From Desulfobacterales bacterium (lineage in GTDB: Bacteria > Desulfobacterota > Desulfobacteria > Desulfobacterales > JALSRD01), in the NCBI GenBank assembly GCA_026984935.1, contig JALSRD010000035.1, forward strand, positions 143,655 to 207,654: a stretch of 64,000 nt of DNA, in the 5' to 3' direction. This document shows positions 7,810 to 17,732 of the stretch, one piece after another; positions within the stretch are counted from its first letter, which is position 1; each line of letters starts with the position of its first letter. The notes below the pieces were generated by a model. The model was not told the DNA's origin, searched no databases, and worked only from the letters and a program-made list of their open reading frames with translations. Made by a program: the position numbers and the translations under genes.

Positions 7810-9879
7810 ATGAAAGCGGCACACCTTGTCAGCCGTCGTTTGGCGGTACTTTTCGTGATTTTCTCGCTGGGCGGCCTGCTATCGTCGGCCGGCCGCACTG
7901 CCGCAGCCGAGCTTCCCGTTACCCGCGTGGTGCTTTTCTCAAGCGGCGTGGGCAATTTCATCCACAGCGGCCGCATCACCGGCGATGATGTCGTGACACT
8001 GCATTTCAGCGCCGACCAGATGAACGATGTGCTGAAATCGATGGTGGTCAACGATCTGGACGGCGGCAGTGTGGACGGCATCATCTATCCCTCCAAGGAG
8101 CCGCTGACGCGGGCGTTGCAACGCTTTGCCGTTGACCTGTCCGGCAACCCCCCGCTCGCCGGCCTGCTGAAGCAGATACGCGGGGCAGCCGTGCGTGTCT
8201 GGGCGCCGGATCTGGTCGCGGGCAGAATACTGAGCGTGGAGCGCCGCCTCCAAAAGACAACCGTGGCCGCCGGAACCTCGGAATTTGAGACATTCACGCT
8301 GAACCTGGACACCCGCAACGGTTTCAAGGCAATCCCGCTGGGCGCCATTTCCCGCCTGCAGCTGGATAACGCGAAACTCAACGCCGACTTGAACCGTGCT
8401 CTGGAAATGCTGGCAGGCGCCACAGACCGGACCGGCAAGCCGGTACAGATCCGGTTTCGCGGGCAGGGCCCCCGGCGGGTGCGCATTGCCTATCTCATCG
8501 AAACCCCGGTCTGGAAAACGAGCTATCGCCTGGACATGCGCGACAAGGACTTCTTTATGCAGGGTTGGGCCATCGTGGAAAACAGTTCGGACAGCGACTG
8601 GCACAATGTGCATCTCGTGCTGGTTTCCGGCCGCCCCATCTCCTTTATTCAGGATCTTTACACGCCGCTCTACCGGTCCAGGCCGGTGGTCAGGCCACGG
8701 GACTATGCGGCTCTGAGGCCCCGGCAGTACGCATCGGGCATGCCGGCACCAGATACCCGCATACGCAGTAAGGCGGCCGTTCGCAAGGCGCTGCAACCGG
8801 CGGCCAGGATGGAATACCGCCAGGCCCTTGCAGGCGGTGTCTCCGACAAGTTGGCCGCACCGGCTGAAAAAGAGGTGCCGCCGGCCATGGGCAGCGGCGT
8901 TTCGTCTGCCGTCGACACCGGCACCACCGGCGAACTGTTCTATTTCGCCGTCCAACAGCCGGTGGCCCTGGCACGGCATCAAAGCGCCCTTATCCCCATC
9001 GTCAACCGCCCCATTGCCGCACAGCGCGTATCCGTATACAACCGCGCGGTGCTGCCGCGGCATCCCTTAAACGGGGTCTGGCTGCGCAATAACACCGGCT
9101 TTACGCTGGCCGCGGGACCGGTAACCGTATACGCCCAAGGGACCTATGCCGGCGATGCGCGCCTCGGTAGCCTGGTTCCCGGCGACCGACGGCTGCTGAC
9201 CTACGGTGTCGACCTGGAAGTGCTGGTCGATGCAACCGTGAAAACCGAAACCCGCCGGGCCGTTTTGAAAATCGTAGACGGCATCCTCGAAGAGAAGCAT
9301 CTGAGCGTCTTTCAGTATGCCTACCACATGGAGAACAAATCGCCAAAACCGCGCCGGGTAGTTGTGGAGCACCCTTTCAATGGCCGGCGCAAACTGACGG
9401 CCCCGCAGCATTATGCCGAAAAGAGCGCCCGTTTCTACCGCTTCGAAAAGGCGCTGGCGCCGGGCGAGAAAACAACGCTCACGGTGAGAGAAGAACAGAT
9501 CCGGCTGCAGCGCCTCGGATTGCTGGACATGACCCTGGCGCAGCTGCTGGTCTATTCCTCAAACAGCGAAATTTCACCCGCCGTACGCAAAACTTTCAAA
9601 ACCCTGGCGACGCTCAAGCGCACACTGGTGTCGCTGAAGGCCAAACGAACGGATCAGAACGATCGCCTGCAGGCCATCTCCCGGGACCAGGACCGCCTGC
9701 GCAAGAATATTCGGACGGTGGGGACAGCTTCCGAACTGGGCAGGCGCTATCTGGCAAAGCTGAGCACCCAGGAAGACCGCATCGAGAGCATCCGGGGCAA
9801 AATCGCCGCGCTCGACCGCCAGATCGCCGAGAAGCGAAATGCACTCAAGGCTTACCTTGAAAACCTGAGCGTGGAATAA
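7810..9879 (+). CDS. DUF4139 domain-containing secreted protein
   Basis: Signal peptide, IAYLIETPVWKTSYRLD and FEKALAPGEKTTLTVREEQ; C-terminal coiled coil. Confidence 0.8.
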   Translation: MKAAHLVSRRLAVLFVIFSLGGLLSSAGRTAAAELPVTRVVLFSSGVGNFIHSGRITGDDVVTLHFSADQMNDVLKSMVVNDLDGGSVDGIIYPSKEPLTRALQRFAVDLSGNPPLAGLLKQIRGAAVRVWAPDLVAGRILSVERRLQKTTVAAGTSEFETFTLNLDTRNGFKAIPLGAISRLQLDNAKLNADLNRALEMLAGATDRTGKPVQIRFRGQGPRRVRIAYLIETPVWKTSYRLDMRDKDFFMQGWAIVENSSDSDWHNVHLVLVSGRPISFIQDLYTPLYRSRPVVRPRDYAALRPRQYASGMPAPDTRIRSKAAVRKALQPAARMEYRQALAGGVSDKLAAPAEKEVPPAMGSGVSSAVDTGTTGELFYFAVQQPVALARHQSALIPIVNRPIAAQRVSVYNRAVLPRHPLNGVWLRNNTGFTLAAGPVTVYAQGTYAGDARLGSLVPGDRRLLTYGVDLEVLVDATVKTETRRAVLKIVDGILEEKHLSVFQYAYHMENKSPKPRRVVVEHPFNGRRKLTAPQHYAEKSARFYRFEKALAPGEKTTLTVREEQIRLQRLGLLDMTLAQLLVYSSNSEISPAVRKTFKTLATLKRTLVSLKAKRTDQNDRLQAISRDQDRLRKNIRTVGTASELGRRYLAKLSTQEDRIESIRGKIAALDRQIAEKRNALKAYLENLSVE

Positions 9880-9902
9880 CCCGCAGCAAAAGGCCGGACA
9901 TC

Positions 9903-10649
9903 GTGGACCGCGAAAACACCGTTGCCTATTATTACCAGGTCGCCGAAACCCTGAAAGCGCGCATCGAATCCCAACAGTATCCGCCCGGTGAACTGCTGCC
10001 TTCCGACAGGGACCTTGCCCGCGCCTTTGGCGTCAGCAACATCACCATCCGCAGAGCCATGTCCTTGCTGGTCAGCCAGGGTCTGGTGGTTCGCCGACGC
10101 GGCGTAGGTACGCGTGTCCTGCCACTGGAAGATTCGCGCATCCCGTTGAAAATCACCGGCAACTTCAAAGACTGGGTCGACTCGGCCTTAAGCCGCAGCC
10201 AGAAACTGGCCGTCACCGTTCTCGGCACGGAGACCACGGCCTGCCCGCAGCGCGTGGCCAAGCAGCTGCAGCGTACGCCCGGCAGTGACATCTGGCGCAT
10301 GCAGCGCGTCCGCAGCCTGAAATCGGAGCCCATTTCCTACTATATCAATTACGTTCCGCCGGGCCTGCTGAGGGATGTTGCGCCGATGGATTTTGTCAAA
10401 AGGCGCTTTATCGAAGTTTTTCAGCAAAAGAGCGGCATCGCCATCGTCAGGATCGAACAGCAGGTGGAGGCCACCTGCGCCGATATGGACGTGGCCGGCG
10501 TGCTGGAGGTGGATTTCGGCGCACCGCTTTTCTTCATCACCAACATCTACTCTGACAGCCGCGGTGCACCGGTGGAAGTCACCCACATGTACTTCCGCGG
10601 GGACCGTTACATCTATAAAAACATCACTTCCATCGATGACGCCTCCTGA
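9903..10649 (+). CDS. GntR family transcriptional regulator (UTRA/HutC-type)
   Basis: LKARIESQQYPPGELLPSDRDLARAFGVSNITIRRAMSLLVSQGLVVRRRGVGTRV wHTH followed by a UTRA-like domain. Confidence 0.93.
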   Translation: MDRENTVAYYYQVAETLKARIESQQYPPGELLPSDRDLARAFGVSNITIRRAMSLLVSQGLVVRRRGVGTRVLPLEDSRIPLKITGNFKDWVDSALSRSQKLAVTVLGTETTACPQRVAKQLQRTPGSDIWRMQRVRSLKSEPISYYINYVPPGLLRDVAPMDFVKRRFIEVFQQKSGIAIVRIEQQVEATCADMDVAGVLEVDFGAPLFFITNIYSDSRGAPVEVTHMYFRGDRYIYKNITSIDDAS

Positions 10650-10673
10650 CCACCCGGCGGCGGCCCTTCCCCT

Positions 10674-11966
10674 CTACCCGGACATCATCTGCGGCAATAC
10701 CAACACGACCTGCGGGAAAAGCACCAGCACCACAATCACGAGAATGATCGGGATCAGAAAGGGCAGCAGCGACCGCACCACCTTTTCGAAAGGCATCCGC
10801 GTAATACCCACCAGGACGTAAATCACGTTGCCGAAAGGCGGCGTGATCACGCCCACGGAAAGCGAGATCACCATCAGCACCCCGAAAAACAGCGGATCGA
10901 TCCCCAGCACCTTGATCATCGGCACCATCACCGGCGTAAAGATCAGCACCGATTCGATGACCGACATGAAACAGCCCACCACCAGAAAAAAGAGCGTGAT
11001 CAGCAGCAGCAGAATGGTGGTATCGTTGGACAGGTGCATCACCAGTCCTGCCAGGGTAAGGGGAATTTGCAGACGCACCAGCAGCCAGCCATACAAAACG
11101 GCGATGGAAATGATAAACAGTACGATGGCGGTAAACTCGATGGTCGTATAGAAAACTTCCCGCAGATCCTGGAGAGAAATGTCCCGGTAGATCAAGAGCC
11201 CCAGCACCATGGCATAGGCACTGGCCACCACTCCGGACTCGGTGGGGGTGAAGATGCCCGACCAGATGCCGCCGACGATGATGACCGGCGTCATCAGCGA
11301 CAGCAGTGCCCGTCGGGACAGCCGCAGCACCTCTTTCAGCGGCAGCCGCGGCTGAATCGGCATGGAGATGCGAAAAGAAAGCAGGTAGGTGCTGAGCATC
11401 AGGCTGCCACCCAGCAGGATTCCGGGAATCACGCCGGCGATAAAAAGCGCCCCCACGCTGACGTCTCCCAGCCAGCCGTAAATCACCATGGCCACGCTGG
11501 GCGGGATGATGGGGCCGATCACCGAAGATGCGCCGGTGATGCCCGTGCTGTAGTCCAGGGGATAGCCCTGGTCCTGCATGGCCCGGATTTCGAGGCTGCC
11601 GAGACCGGCCGCATCGGCCACGGCCGTGCCGGACATACCGGCAAAGATCATGCTGGCCAGTACATTGACGTGCCCCAAACCGCCGCGCAGGTGCCCCACC
11701 AGTCCATTGGCGAAATCAAAGATGCGCGGCGTCACGCTGCCCTTGTTCATCACGTTGGCCGCCAGAATGAAAAAGGGAATCGCCAAAATGGGAAAGCTGT
11801 TGACACCGTGCATCATTTTGAGTGGGAAAAGGCTCAGGGGTATACTGATAAAGCTGTTTTCGACCCACAACACCGCCATGCAAGTCAGCCCGATGGCAAC
11901 GGCAACCGGCACGCCGATAATGAAAAAGAAAAGCAGCAACCCGATAAACAGGATCAGCATATCCAT
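10674..11966 (-). CDS. dctM: TRAP transporter large permease
   Basis: Multi-TM DctM family; NSFPILAIPFFILAANVMNKG, GITGASSVIGPIIPPSV, ESVLIFTPVMVPM. Confidence 0.95.
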   Translation of the reverse strand: MDMLILFIGLLLFFFIIGVPVAVAIGLTCMAVLWVENSFISIPLSLFPLKMMHGVNSFPILAIPFFILAANVMNKGSVTPRIFDFANGLVGHLRGGLGHVNVLASMIFAGMSGTAVADAAGLGSLEIRAMQDQGYPLDYSTGITGASSVIGPIIPPSVAMVIYGWLGDVSVGALFIAGVIPGILLGGSLMLSTYLLSFRISMPIQPRLPLKEVLRLSRRALLSLMTPVIIVGGIWSGIFTPTESGVVASAYAMVLGLLIYRDISLQDLREVFYTTIEFTAIVLFIISIAVLYGWLLVRLQIPLTLAGLVMHLSNDTTILLLLITLFFLVVGCFMSVIESVLIFTPVMVPMIKVLGIDPLFFGVLMVISLSVGVITPPFGNVIYVLVGITRMPFEKVVRSLLPFLIPIILVIVVLVLFPQVVLVLPQMMSG

Positions 11967-11970
11967 GGAG

Positions 11971-12456
11971 CTATTGTTTCTCCACTAAGCACTCGCGTCG
12001 GCCGGCCAGGGAACGAACCTGCTTCCAGGTGTTTTGCAGCTGGAAGACGAGCATGCCGCTGACGCCCACAAACAGGCCCAGATAAAAGTAGCTGATACTG
12101 ATCTCAAGAGCCGTGGTTTTGGAAGGATAACTGATTTTCATGATGAAAAGCGTGCCGATCCACACGCAGGCAAGGAAGAAAAGGCACAGCACGTCGGTTA
12201 TCAGGCGCAGGATGTGTTCGGCACGGCCCGCAAGGCGATCCACGACCACGTTGATGACAATATGCGCGCCCCGCCGCCAGGCGCTGGCCGCCCCCAGAAA
12301 AACACTCCATACGCACAGCAGCCGTGAGGACTCTTCGGCCCAGGTGGTCGGCAGGCTCAGCACGTTGCGGCTGAATACTTCAATCAGGATGCACAGCATC
12401 ATGCCGCAGAAGCATAGCAGTGCCCCGACATCGTAGGCGCGCAGGATATATTTCAT
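11971..12456 (-). CDS. dctQ: TRAP transporter small permease
   Basis: Four TM segments, RNVLSLPTTWAEESSRLLCVWSVFLGAASAWRRGAHI; start taken at 12456. Confidence 0.9.
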   Translation of the reverse strand: MKYILRAYDVGALLCFCGMMLCILIEVFSRNVLSLPTTWAEESSRLLCVWSVFLGAASAWRRGAHIVINVVVDRLAGRAEHILRLITDVLCLFFLACVWIGTLFIMKISYPSKTTALEISISYFYLGLFVGVSGMLVFQLQNTWKQVRSLAGRRECLVEKQ

Positions 12457-12563
12457 TACGCTCCCTTGCGATTGCGCTTTTCGCCATTGGGACAAAGGCG
12501 ACCGGCCGGGCCAAAGAACCCCAATGGGCAAATCAACCGCCGGGATCCAATGCCGCAAAAGCG

Positions 12564-12590
12564 GCCGGCCGGATGTGCTTTCCGGCCGGC
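12564..12590 (-). promoter_or_regulatory. Intercistronic hairpin between dctP and dctQ
   Basis: GCCGGCCGGA-tgtgctt-TCCGGCCGGC, perfect 10-bp stem. Confidence 0.6.
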
Positions 12591-12598
12591 ATGTTCGG

Positions 12599-13585
12599 CT
12601 ACTTCAATTTTGAGACCCGCTCGACTTCCTCAGCCACACCGGGGGCCAGCTTGCTGACCGCCCGCTGGATGGCCGGCATGGCCGCCTGGCGGATGGCGGG
12701 CACATCCGGTTTGACGAAGATCATGCCGTGCTTCTTCAACTCGCGCGCGTAAAAGGCATCCTTTTCATCTTCCACCCTGGAGCCGTAGGCCCGGGCTTCG
12801 GCAACGGCCTGGCGGATCAGTGCCTGGTCCTTTGCAGCGAGCTTGTCGAACCAGACCTTGCTGGCCACCCAGTGCCAGGGAAAATAGACGTGGTGCGTCA
12901 GGATGATATACTTCTGCACTTCCCACAATTTCCGCGAATACGGCGACACCAGCGAGTTTTCGTGGGCTTCCACCTGCCCCGTTTTCATGGCCAGGTAGAT
13001 CTGGGGCGCCGGAATGACCGTCGGCAGGGCGCCCAGCTGTTTCCAGACGTCCACCCAGATGGGGATGGCCGGCAGCCGCATCTTGAGCCCTTTGATATCC
13101 TTGGGCTCCACGATCTTGCGGTTGGCGGTCATATGCCGCGGCGCACGCTTCTGGGGACCGAAATCAATAATGCCCCCCTTTGCAGCGGCCAATTTGCGGA
13201 TTTTGTCCCCCATTGGCCCCTTCAGGTAAGCCACGATACTCTTCCAGGACGGCATATAGAAGGGAATCGTGATGGGATCGTACTGCTTGGCGAACATGGT
13301 GCGAAAAATCCCGCCGGTCAGCGCCATCTGGGTCTGGCCGATTTTCATCAGTTCCAGCACGGCCTTTTCCTTGCCCAGCTGACCGCTCATGAAGATCTTC
13401 ACCTTGATGCGCCCAGCAGATTTCTTTTCGACGATCTGTTTGAACTGCTTGATGGCCGCTTCCTCGGATCCGCCGGGCTTCATGGTGCAGTTGACATCGA
13501 TACTGATGTCGGCCGCCGGGGCGTAGCCGGGCATCAGAAAAAGCATCAAAACCGCTGCCGCCAGTAGAACCATTTTTCTTCTCAT
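12599..13585 (-). CDS. dctP: TRAP transporter solute-binding protein
   Basis: Signal peptide; GKEKAVLELMKIGQTQMALTGG, LKMRLPAIPIWVDVWKQLGALPTVIPAPQIYLAMKTGQVEAHEN. Confidence 0.94.
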   Translation of the reverse strand: MRRKMVLLAAAVLMLFLMPGYAPAADISIDVNCTMKPGGSEEAAIKQFKQIVEKKSAGRIKVKIFMSGQLGKEKAVLELMKIGQTQMALTGGIFRTMFAKQYDPITIPFYMPSWKSIVAYLKGPMGDKIRKLAAAKGGIIDFGPQKRAPRHMTANRKIVEPKDIKGLKMRLPAIPIWVDVWKQLGALPTVIPAPQIYLAMKTGQVEAHENSLVSPYSRKLWEVQKYIILTHHVYFPWHWVASKVWFDKLAAKDQALIRQAVAEARAYGSRVEDEKDAFYARELKKHGMIFVKPDVPAIRQAAMPAIQRAVSKLAPGVAEEVERVSKLK

Positions 13586-13631
13586 GGGAACCTCCTTTTG
13601 GTTTCTGTTGCACACGGGTTGGCAGACGTTG

Positions 13632-14804
13632 CTAAATTACTTTCTCTTCCCTGAATTTGGCAATCTCTTTCTCATCGAAGCCTGTTTCGATCAGAATTTC
13701 ACGGGTGTGCTGGCCCAGCTGCGGTGACGGCCGCCGGAGCCTTGCAGGGTTTTTGGTCATTTTGACGGCAAATCCCGGCATCTTGACCTTTTCCGTCGGT
13801 TGCTCGGATATCAGGAGCATTTCCTGATGCCGCACCTGGGGGTCGTCGAAAACTTCTTTCAGGTTGTTGATGGGGCCGCAGGGGACGCCCTCGCGGTTGA
13901 GCACCTCAATCCAGTAGGCCCGGGTATGTCGGCCGATGCGCCCCTGCACGATGCGGTTGATGGCCGCCCGGTTGCGGCAGCGCCTCTCATTGGTGGCAAA
14001 GCGCGGCTCTTTCATCACTTCCCCTATTTGGAGCACACGGCACAGATTCCGCCATGTTTTTTCAGTAGAGGGTGCAATCGCCAGCGGACCGTCAGCCGCA
14101 TGGTAAACCCCGTAAGGCGCGACGACCATGTGGTCGTTGCCGGTCCGCGGCGGCAACTGACCGGTAGCGAAAAAAGCGCCCGATGCGAAGGTAAACATGC
14201 TGATCAGGCTATCCACCATGGCCACATGGACCTCTTCGCCGCGGCCGCTGATCTCCCGGTTGCGCAGGGCCGCCAGGATACCGAAGGCAGCGTAAAGGCC
14301 GGCAATGGTATCCGATATGGGAATCCCTGCACGCAACGGCTCCATGTCTGCACTGCCGTTTAAGCTCATAAAGCCGGATACCGCCTGGGCGATGAAATCG
14401 AAAGCCGGTCGGCGGCAGTAGGGCCCGGTCTTGCCGAAACCCGAAACCGCCGCGTAAATCAGACGCGGGTTGATTTCGGCAAGCTTCGCGTAGCCCAGCC
14501 CCAGGCGCTCCATGACCCCCGGCCGGAAGTTTTCCACCAGAATGTCCACAGACTTGACCACGCGCCGGATGATGCTCTTGCCGCCCCTGGATTTCAGGTT
14601 GACGGTGATGCTGCGCTTGTTGCGGTTCAAATTGACGAAGTAGGGATTTTCCCCTTCAGCCACGATGCCGGTCACCCGGGAAGGGTCGCCGTCAAGTGAC
14701 TCCACCTTGATCACATCGGCACCGAAGTCGGCCAGCAGCATACTGCAAAACGGCCCGGAAACCACGCGCGTCATGTCCAGCACCTTTATTCCGGAAAGGG
14801 GCAT
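13632..14804 (-). CDS. CaiB/BaiF family (class III) CoA-transferase
   Basis: LSGIKVLDMTRVVSGPFCSMLLADFGADVIKVE, LNRNKRSITVNLKS, SGFGKTGPY. Confidence 0.95.
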   Translation of the reverse strand: MPLSGIKVLDMTRVVSGPFCSMLLADFGADVIKVESLDGDPSRVTGIVAEGENPYFVNLNRNKRSITVNLKSRGGKSIIRRVVKSVDILVENFRPGVMERLGLGYAKLAEINPRLIYAAVSGFGKTGPYCRRPAFDFIAQAVSGFMSLNGSADMEPLRAGIPISDTIAGLYAAFGILAALRNREISGRGEEVHVAMVDSLISMFTFASGAFFATGQLPPRTGNDHMVVAPYGVYHAADGPLAIAPSTEKTWRNLCRVLQIGEVMKEPRFATNERRCRNRAAINRIVQGRIGRHTRAYWIEVLNREGVPCGPINNLKEVFDDPQVRHQEMLLISEQPTEKVKMPGFAVKMTKNPARLRRPSPQLGQHTREILIETGFDEKEIAKFREEKVI

Positions 14805-14834
14805 TACCACCTCGTTGTTTGGGGTTTTCAGATA

Positions 14835-15782
14835 TCAATCGCCGTCATGGTGTCCACCCACCCCGCAAATGCGGGCCGCCAGGCGCGGATCACGCGGGCC
14901 GCTCTTCATGACCTGTCCCGGAAGGGTGAACCCCAGAATCTCCTCCAGCCGGCGGGCGGCGGCGATAAGCTTTTCCAGGTCCACGCCCGTGTCTATACCC
15001 ATCTCTGACAGCATGAAAACCACGTCGGCGGTGGCCAGGTTGCCGGCTGCCCGGGGCACGTAGGGGCAGCCGCCGATGCCCCCCAGGGACGTGTCGAAAC
15101 AGTCGGCCCCGGCCTGCAGCGCGGCCAGCAGGTTGGCCATGGCGATACCCCGGTTGTTGTGAAAATGCAGAATCAGACGTGTATCCGGAAAATGTTCCCG
15201 AAAGGTGCTCACGCGCTTCTCCACGCGTATGGGGTCGGCCATCCCGGTGGTGTCCGCCAGGATCACCGACTTGGCGCCGCGGCGCACATACTGCTCCACG
15301 ATGGCGAAAACATCCGCCTCGGGCACGTCCCCCTGAAAGGGGCAGCCGAAGGAGACGGCCACCGACCCGATGACGCGCACCCCTGCGGCCAGAGCGGTTT
15401 CGAAAACGTTGTCCAGCCCGGCTATGGATTCGTCGATGCTGCGCCGGATGTTCTCCCGGTTATGGGCCTCGCTGGCGGAAATCACCACGACGATCTCGTC
15501 GGTGCCGGCGGCCACGGCATCCTGTGCTCCGCGCAGGTTGGGCACCAGCGCGGTGTAAACGGCCTTGTCCCTGGGCACGCCGGCCATCACCGCGGCGGCA
15601 TCCCGCAATTGGGGCACGGCCCTGGGGCTTACAAAGGATGTGGCCTCCACTTGGCGGATGCCGGCGGCCACCAGAGCGGCGATGATTTCCAGTTTCTGTG
15701 CCGTGGGCACGAAGCGCTCCAGGGACTGCAACCCGTCCCGCAGCGCCACCTCCCGCAGCATCACTTTCTCCGGCAGTTTCAT
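14835..15782 (-). CDS. Hydroxymethylglutaryl-CoA lyase-like enzyme (HMGL-like family)
   Basis: LREVALRDGLQSLERFVPT, EATSFVSPRAVPQL, LILHFHNNRGIAMANLLAALQAGADCFDTSLGGIGGCPYVPRAAGNLATADVV. Confidence 0.93.
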   Translation of the reverse strand: MKLPEKVMLREVALRDGLQSLERFVPTAQKLEIIAALVAAGIRQVEATSFVSPRAVPQLRDAAAVMAGVPRDKAVYTALVPNLRGAQDAVAAGTDEIVVVISASEAHNRENIRRSIDESIAGLDNVFETALAAGVRVIGSVAVSFGCPFQGDVPEADVFAIVEQYVRRGAKSVILADTTGMADPIRVEKRVSTFREHFPDTRLILHFHNNRGIAMANLLAALQAGADCFDTSLGGIGGCPYVPRAAGNLATADVVFMLSEMGIDTGVDLEKLIAAARRLEEILGFTLPGQVMKSGPRDPRLAARICGVGGHHDGD

Positions 15783-15825
15783 AGCTGTCCTTTTGACCTG
15801 CATGTATGCGGTACGCCAATGTTCA

Positions 15826-17685
15826 TCATGCCACCGTGACGGATTCCGGTCGCATCCTGGTGAAGCACCACAGGCCTGCCCCCGCCGCGACACCGGCCGC
15901 CGTCAGGGGCGGTGACGGCAGCAGGATCAGGATTCCGGCTGCCGCCAGCAGCAATCGCTGGCCCATAACCAGGCGCCGGTTGAAATACCCCATGAAGCCC
16001 GCCGACAGCAGGGTCAGGGCCGCGGCCGCGCGCGCCACGCCCAGCACCACCTGCCACCAGGAGCCGATAAGCACCAGACCCGGGTAGTAAGCGAACAAAA
16101 ACGGCAGCAGGAAGGCCGCGAAACTCAGCTTCAACCCGAAGCGGGCCGTCTCCACCCAGCTGGCTTCGGCCATGCCGGCGGCAATGAAAATGGCGCCGCA
16201 CACCGGCGGCGTCACGGCCGACAGAATGGCCATGTAAAAAACAAACAGGTGCGCCGCCATGGGCGGCACCCCCAGTTCGATGAGCACCGGTCCGCCCACC
16301 ACCACGGCCACGATGTAGGCGGCCGTGGTGGGCACTTCCATGCCCAGCAGAATGCTGGCCAGTCCCGTCAGCAGCAGCGCCGCGAACAGGCTGTTCTGGC
16401 TGAAGGCCAGGATGCCGGCGCTGACCTTGACGCCCAGACCCGTAAAGGCGATAATGGCGATAATCACCTGGGCGCTGGCGCAGATGCTGGCGATCAGGGC
16501 CGCCTGCCGGGCGCCGTTTAACACCGCCTTTTCCAGCTTTCCCGGCACGGTGCGCACCTCGAATTTCAATTCTTCATCCAGCAGCGCCAGAGGCAGCGTC
16601 GCCATCACGGCCCAAAAGGCGGCATACTGGGGCGTATAGCCGCGAAACAGCCAGAAGGTCAGCATGCCGAAAGGCACCAGGAAAAACCCGCTGACTTTCA
16701 GGGTGTCGCTCCAGCTGGGGATATCCCCCGGCTGCATGCGGCCGTAACCGCTGCGCAGAGCATAAAAGTGAATGCCCAGACCCACGGTGAAAAAATACAG
16801 CAGGGCCGGCAACAACGCGCTCAGGGCAATGGTCAGATAGGGCGTCTGGATCAGTTCGGCCATGATAAAGGCGCCGGCACCCATGATGGGTGGCATGATC
16901 TGTCCACCGGTGCTGGCCACCGCCTCCACCGCCGCCGCCAGGGCGGGCGCATATCCCAGCCGCTTCATCATGGGGATGGTGAAAGCCCCGGTGGAGGCCA
17001 CGTTGGCGCTGGCACTGCCCGACACCGACCCGAACAGGGCGCTGGAAACCGTGGCCACCTTGGCAGGACCGCCGGTGTAGCGCCCCGCCAGGCGCAGCGA
17101 GATCCTCAGGAAACCGGTGCCACCGCCGGTGTGCACGATAAAAGCGCCCAGAAAGACGAAGATGGCGATGATGTTGGCGCTCACGCCCAGCAGCTGACCC
17201 CAGATGCCGCCGGTGGTCAGGTACAGCATGCTTGACAAGGTGGCCAGGCTGTATGGCGGATGGCCGAAACGACCCGGAATGAGGTGCCCGAAAACCGCGT
17301 ACAGCAAAAACAAAAGCGCAATGACGGGCAGCGCCGGGCGCACCATGCGCCGGGCCGCCTCCAGTACGATAAGTGTCAGCAAGAGGCCGGCCCAGACCTG
17401 AAAAGGCCCCGTGGCCGTGCCGTACTGGTCGATAATGGCATGGTATTGAAAAAAAACATAAAGCGACAGGCCCACTCCCACCAGGCACAGCAGCACGTCC
17501 CACAGCCGGCGCCGGGCCGTACGCACAGCGCCGCCGCCCAGGAAAATCAGGATCAGCGCCAGGCTCAGATGAATGGAGCGCTCGCGCATGTTGGGCATAA
17601 AGGCGTACACCGGCAGCAGGACCTGGTATACGGCAAAAATCACCGAAACCGTCAGCACGAACCTTCTGCCGGTCGCTGCAGCCAA
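15826..17685 (-). CDS. TRAP transporter fused permease (TAXI-type 4TM/12TM)
   Basis: Long multi-TM protein; GSVSGSASANVASTGAFTIPMMKRLGY, STGGQIMPPIMGAGAFIMAE. Confidence 0.94.
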   Translation of the reverse strand: MAAATGRRFVLTVSVIFAVYQVLLPVYAFMPNMRERSIHLSLALILIFLGGGAVRTARRRLWDVLLCLVGVGLSLYVFFQYHAIIDQYGTATGPFQVWAGLLLTLIVLEAARRMVRPALPVIALLFLLYAVFGHLIPGRFGHPPYSLATLSSMLYLTTGGIWGQLLGVSANIIAIFVFLGAFIVHTGGGTGFLRISLRLAGRYTGGPAKVATVSSALFGSVSGSASANVASTGAFTIPMMKRLGYAPALAAAVEAVASTGGQIMPPIMGAGAFIMAELIQTPYLTIALSALLPALLYFFTVGLGIHFYALRSGYGRMQPGDIPSWSDTLKVSGFFLVPFGMLTFWLFRGYTPQYAAFWAVMATLPLALLDEELKFEVRTVPGKLEKAVLNGARQAALIASICASAQVIIAIIAFTGLGVKVSAGILAFSQNSLFAALLLTGLASILLGMEVPTTAAYIVAVVVGGPVLIELGVPPMAAHLFVFYMAILSAVTPPVCGAIFIAAGMAEASWVETARFGLKLSFAAFLLPFLFAYYPGLVLIGSWWQVVLGVARAAAALTLLSAGFMGYFNRRLVMGQRLLLAAAGILILLPSPPLTAAGVAAGAGLWCFTRMRPESVTVA

Positions 17686-17732
17686 TTTGACATCCTCCGA
17701 TCATGCTCTCCAAGACAGGCACCCTGCTTCAG

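Noticed and set aside
11034-12062. 342-aa plus-strand ORF
   Set aside because: Antisense to dctM/dctQ with His/Gln/Asp-rich composition
16574-17722. 382-aa minus-strand ORF
   Set aside because: Alternative frame of the TAXI permease gene; no TM pattern or family motif
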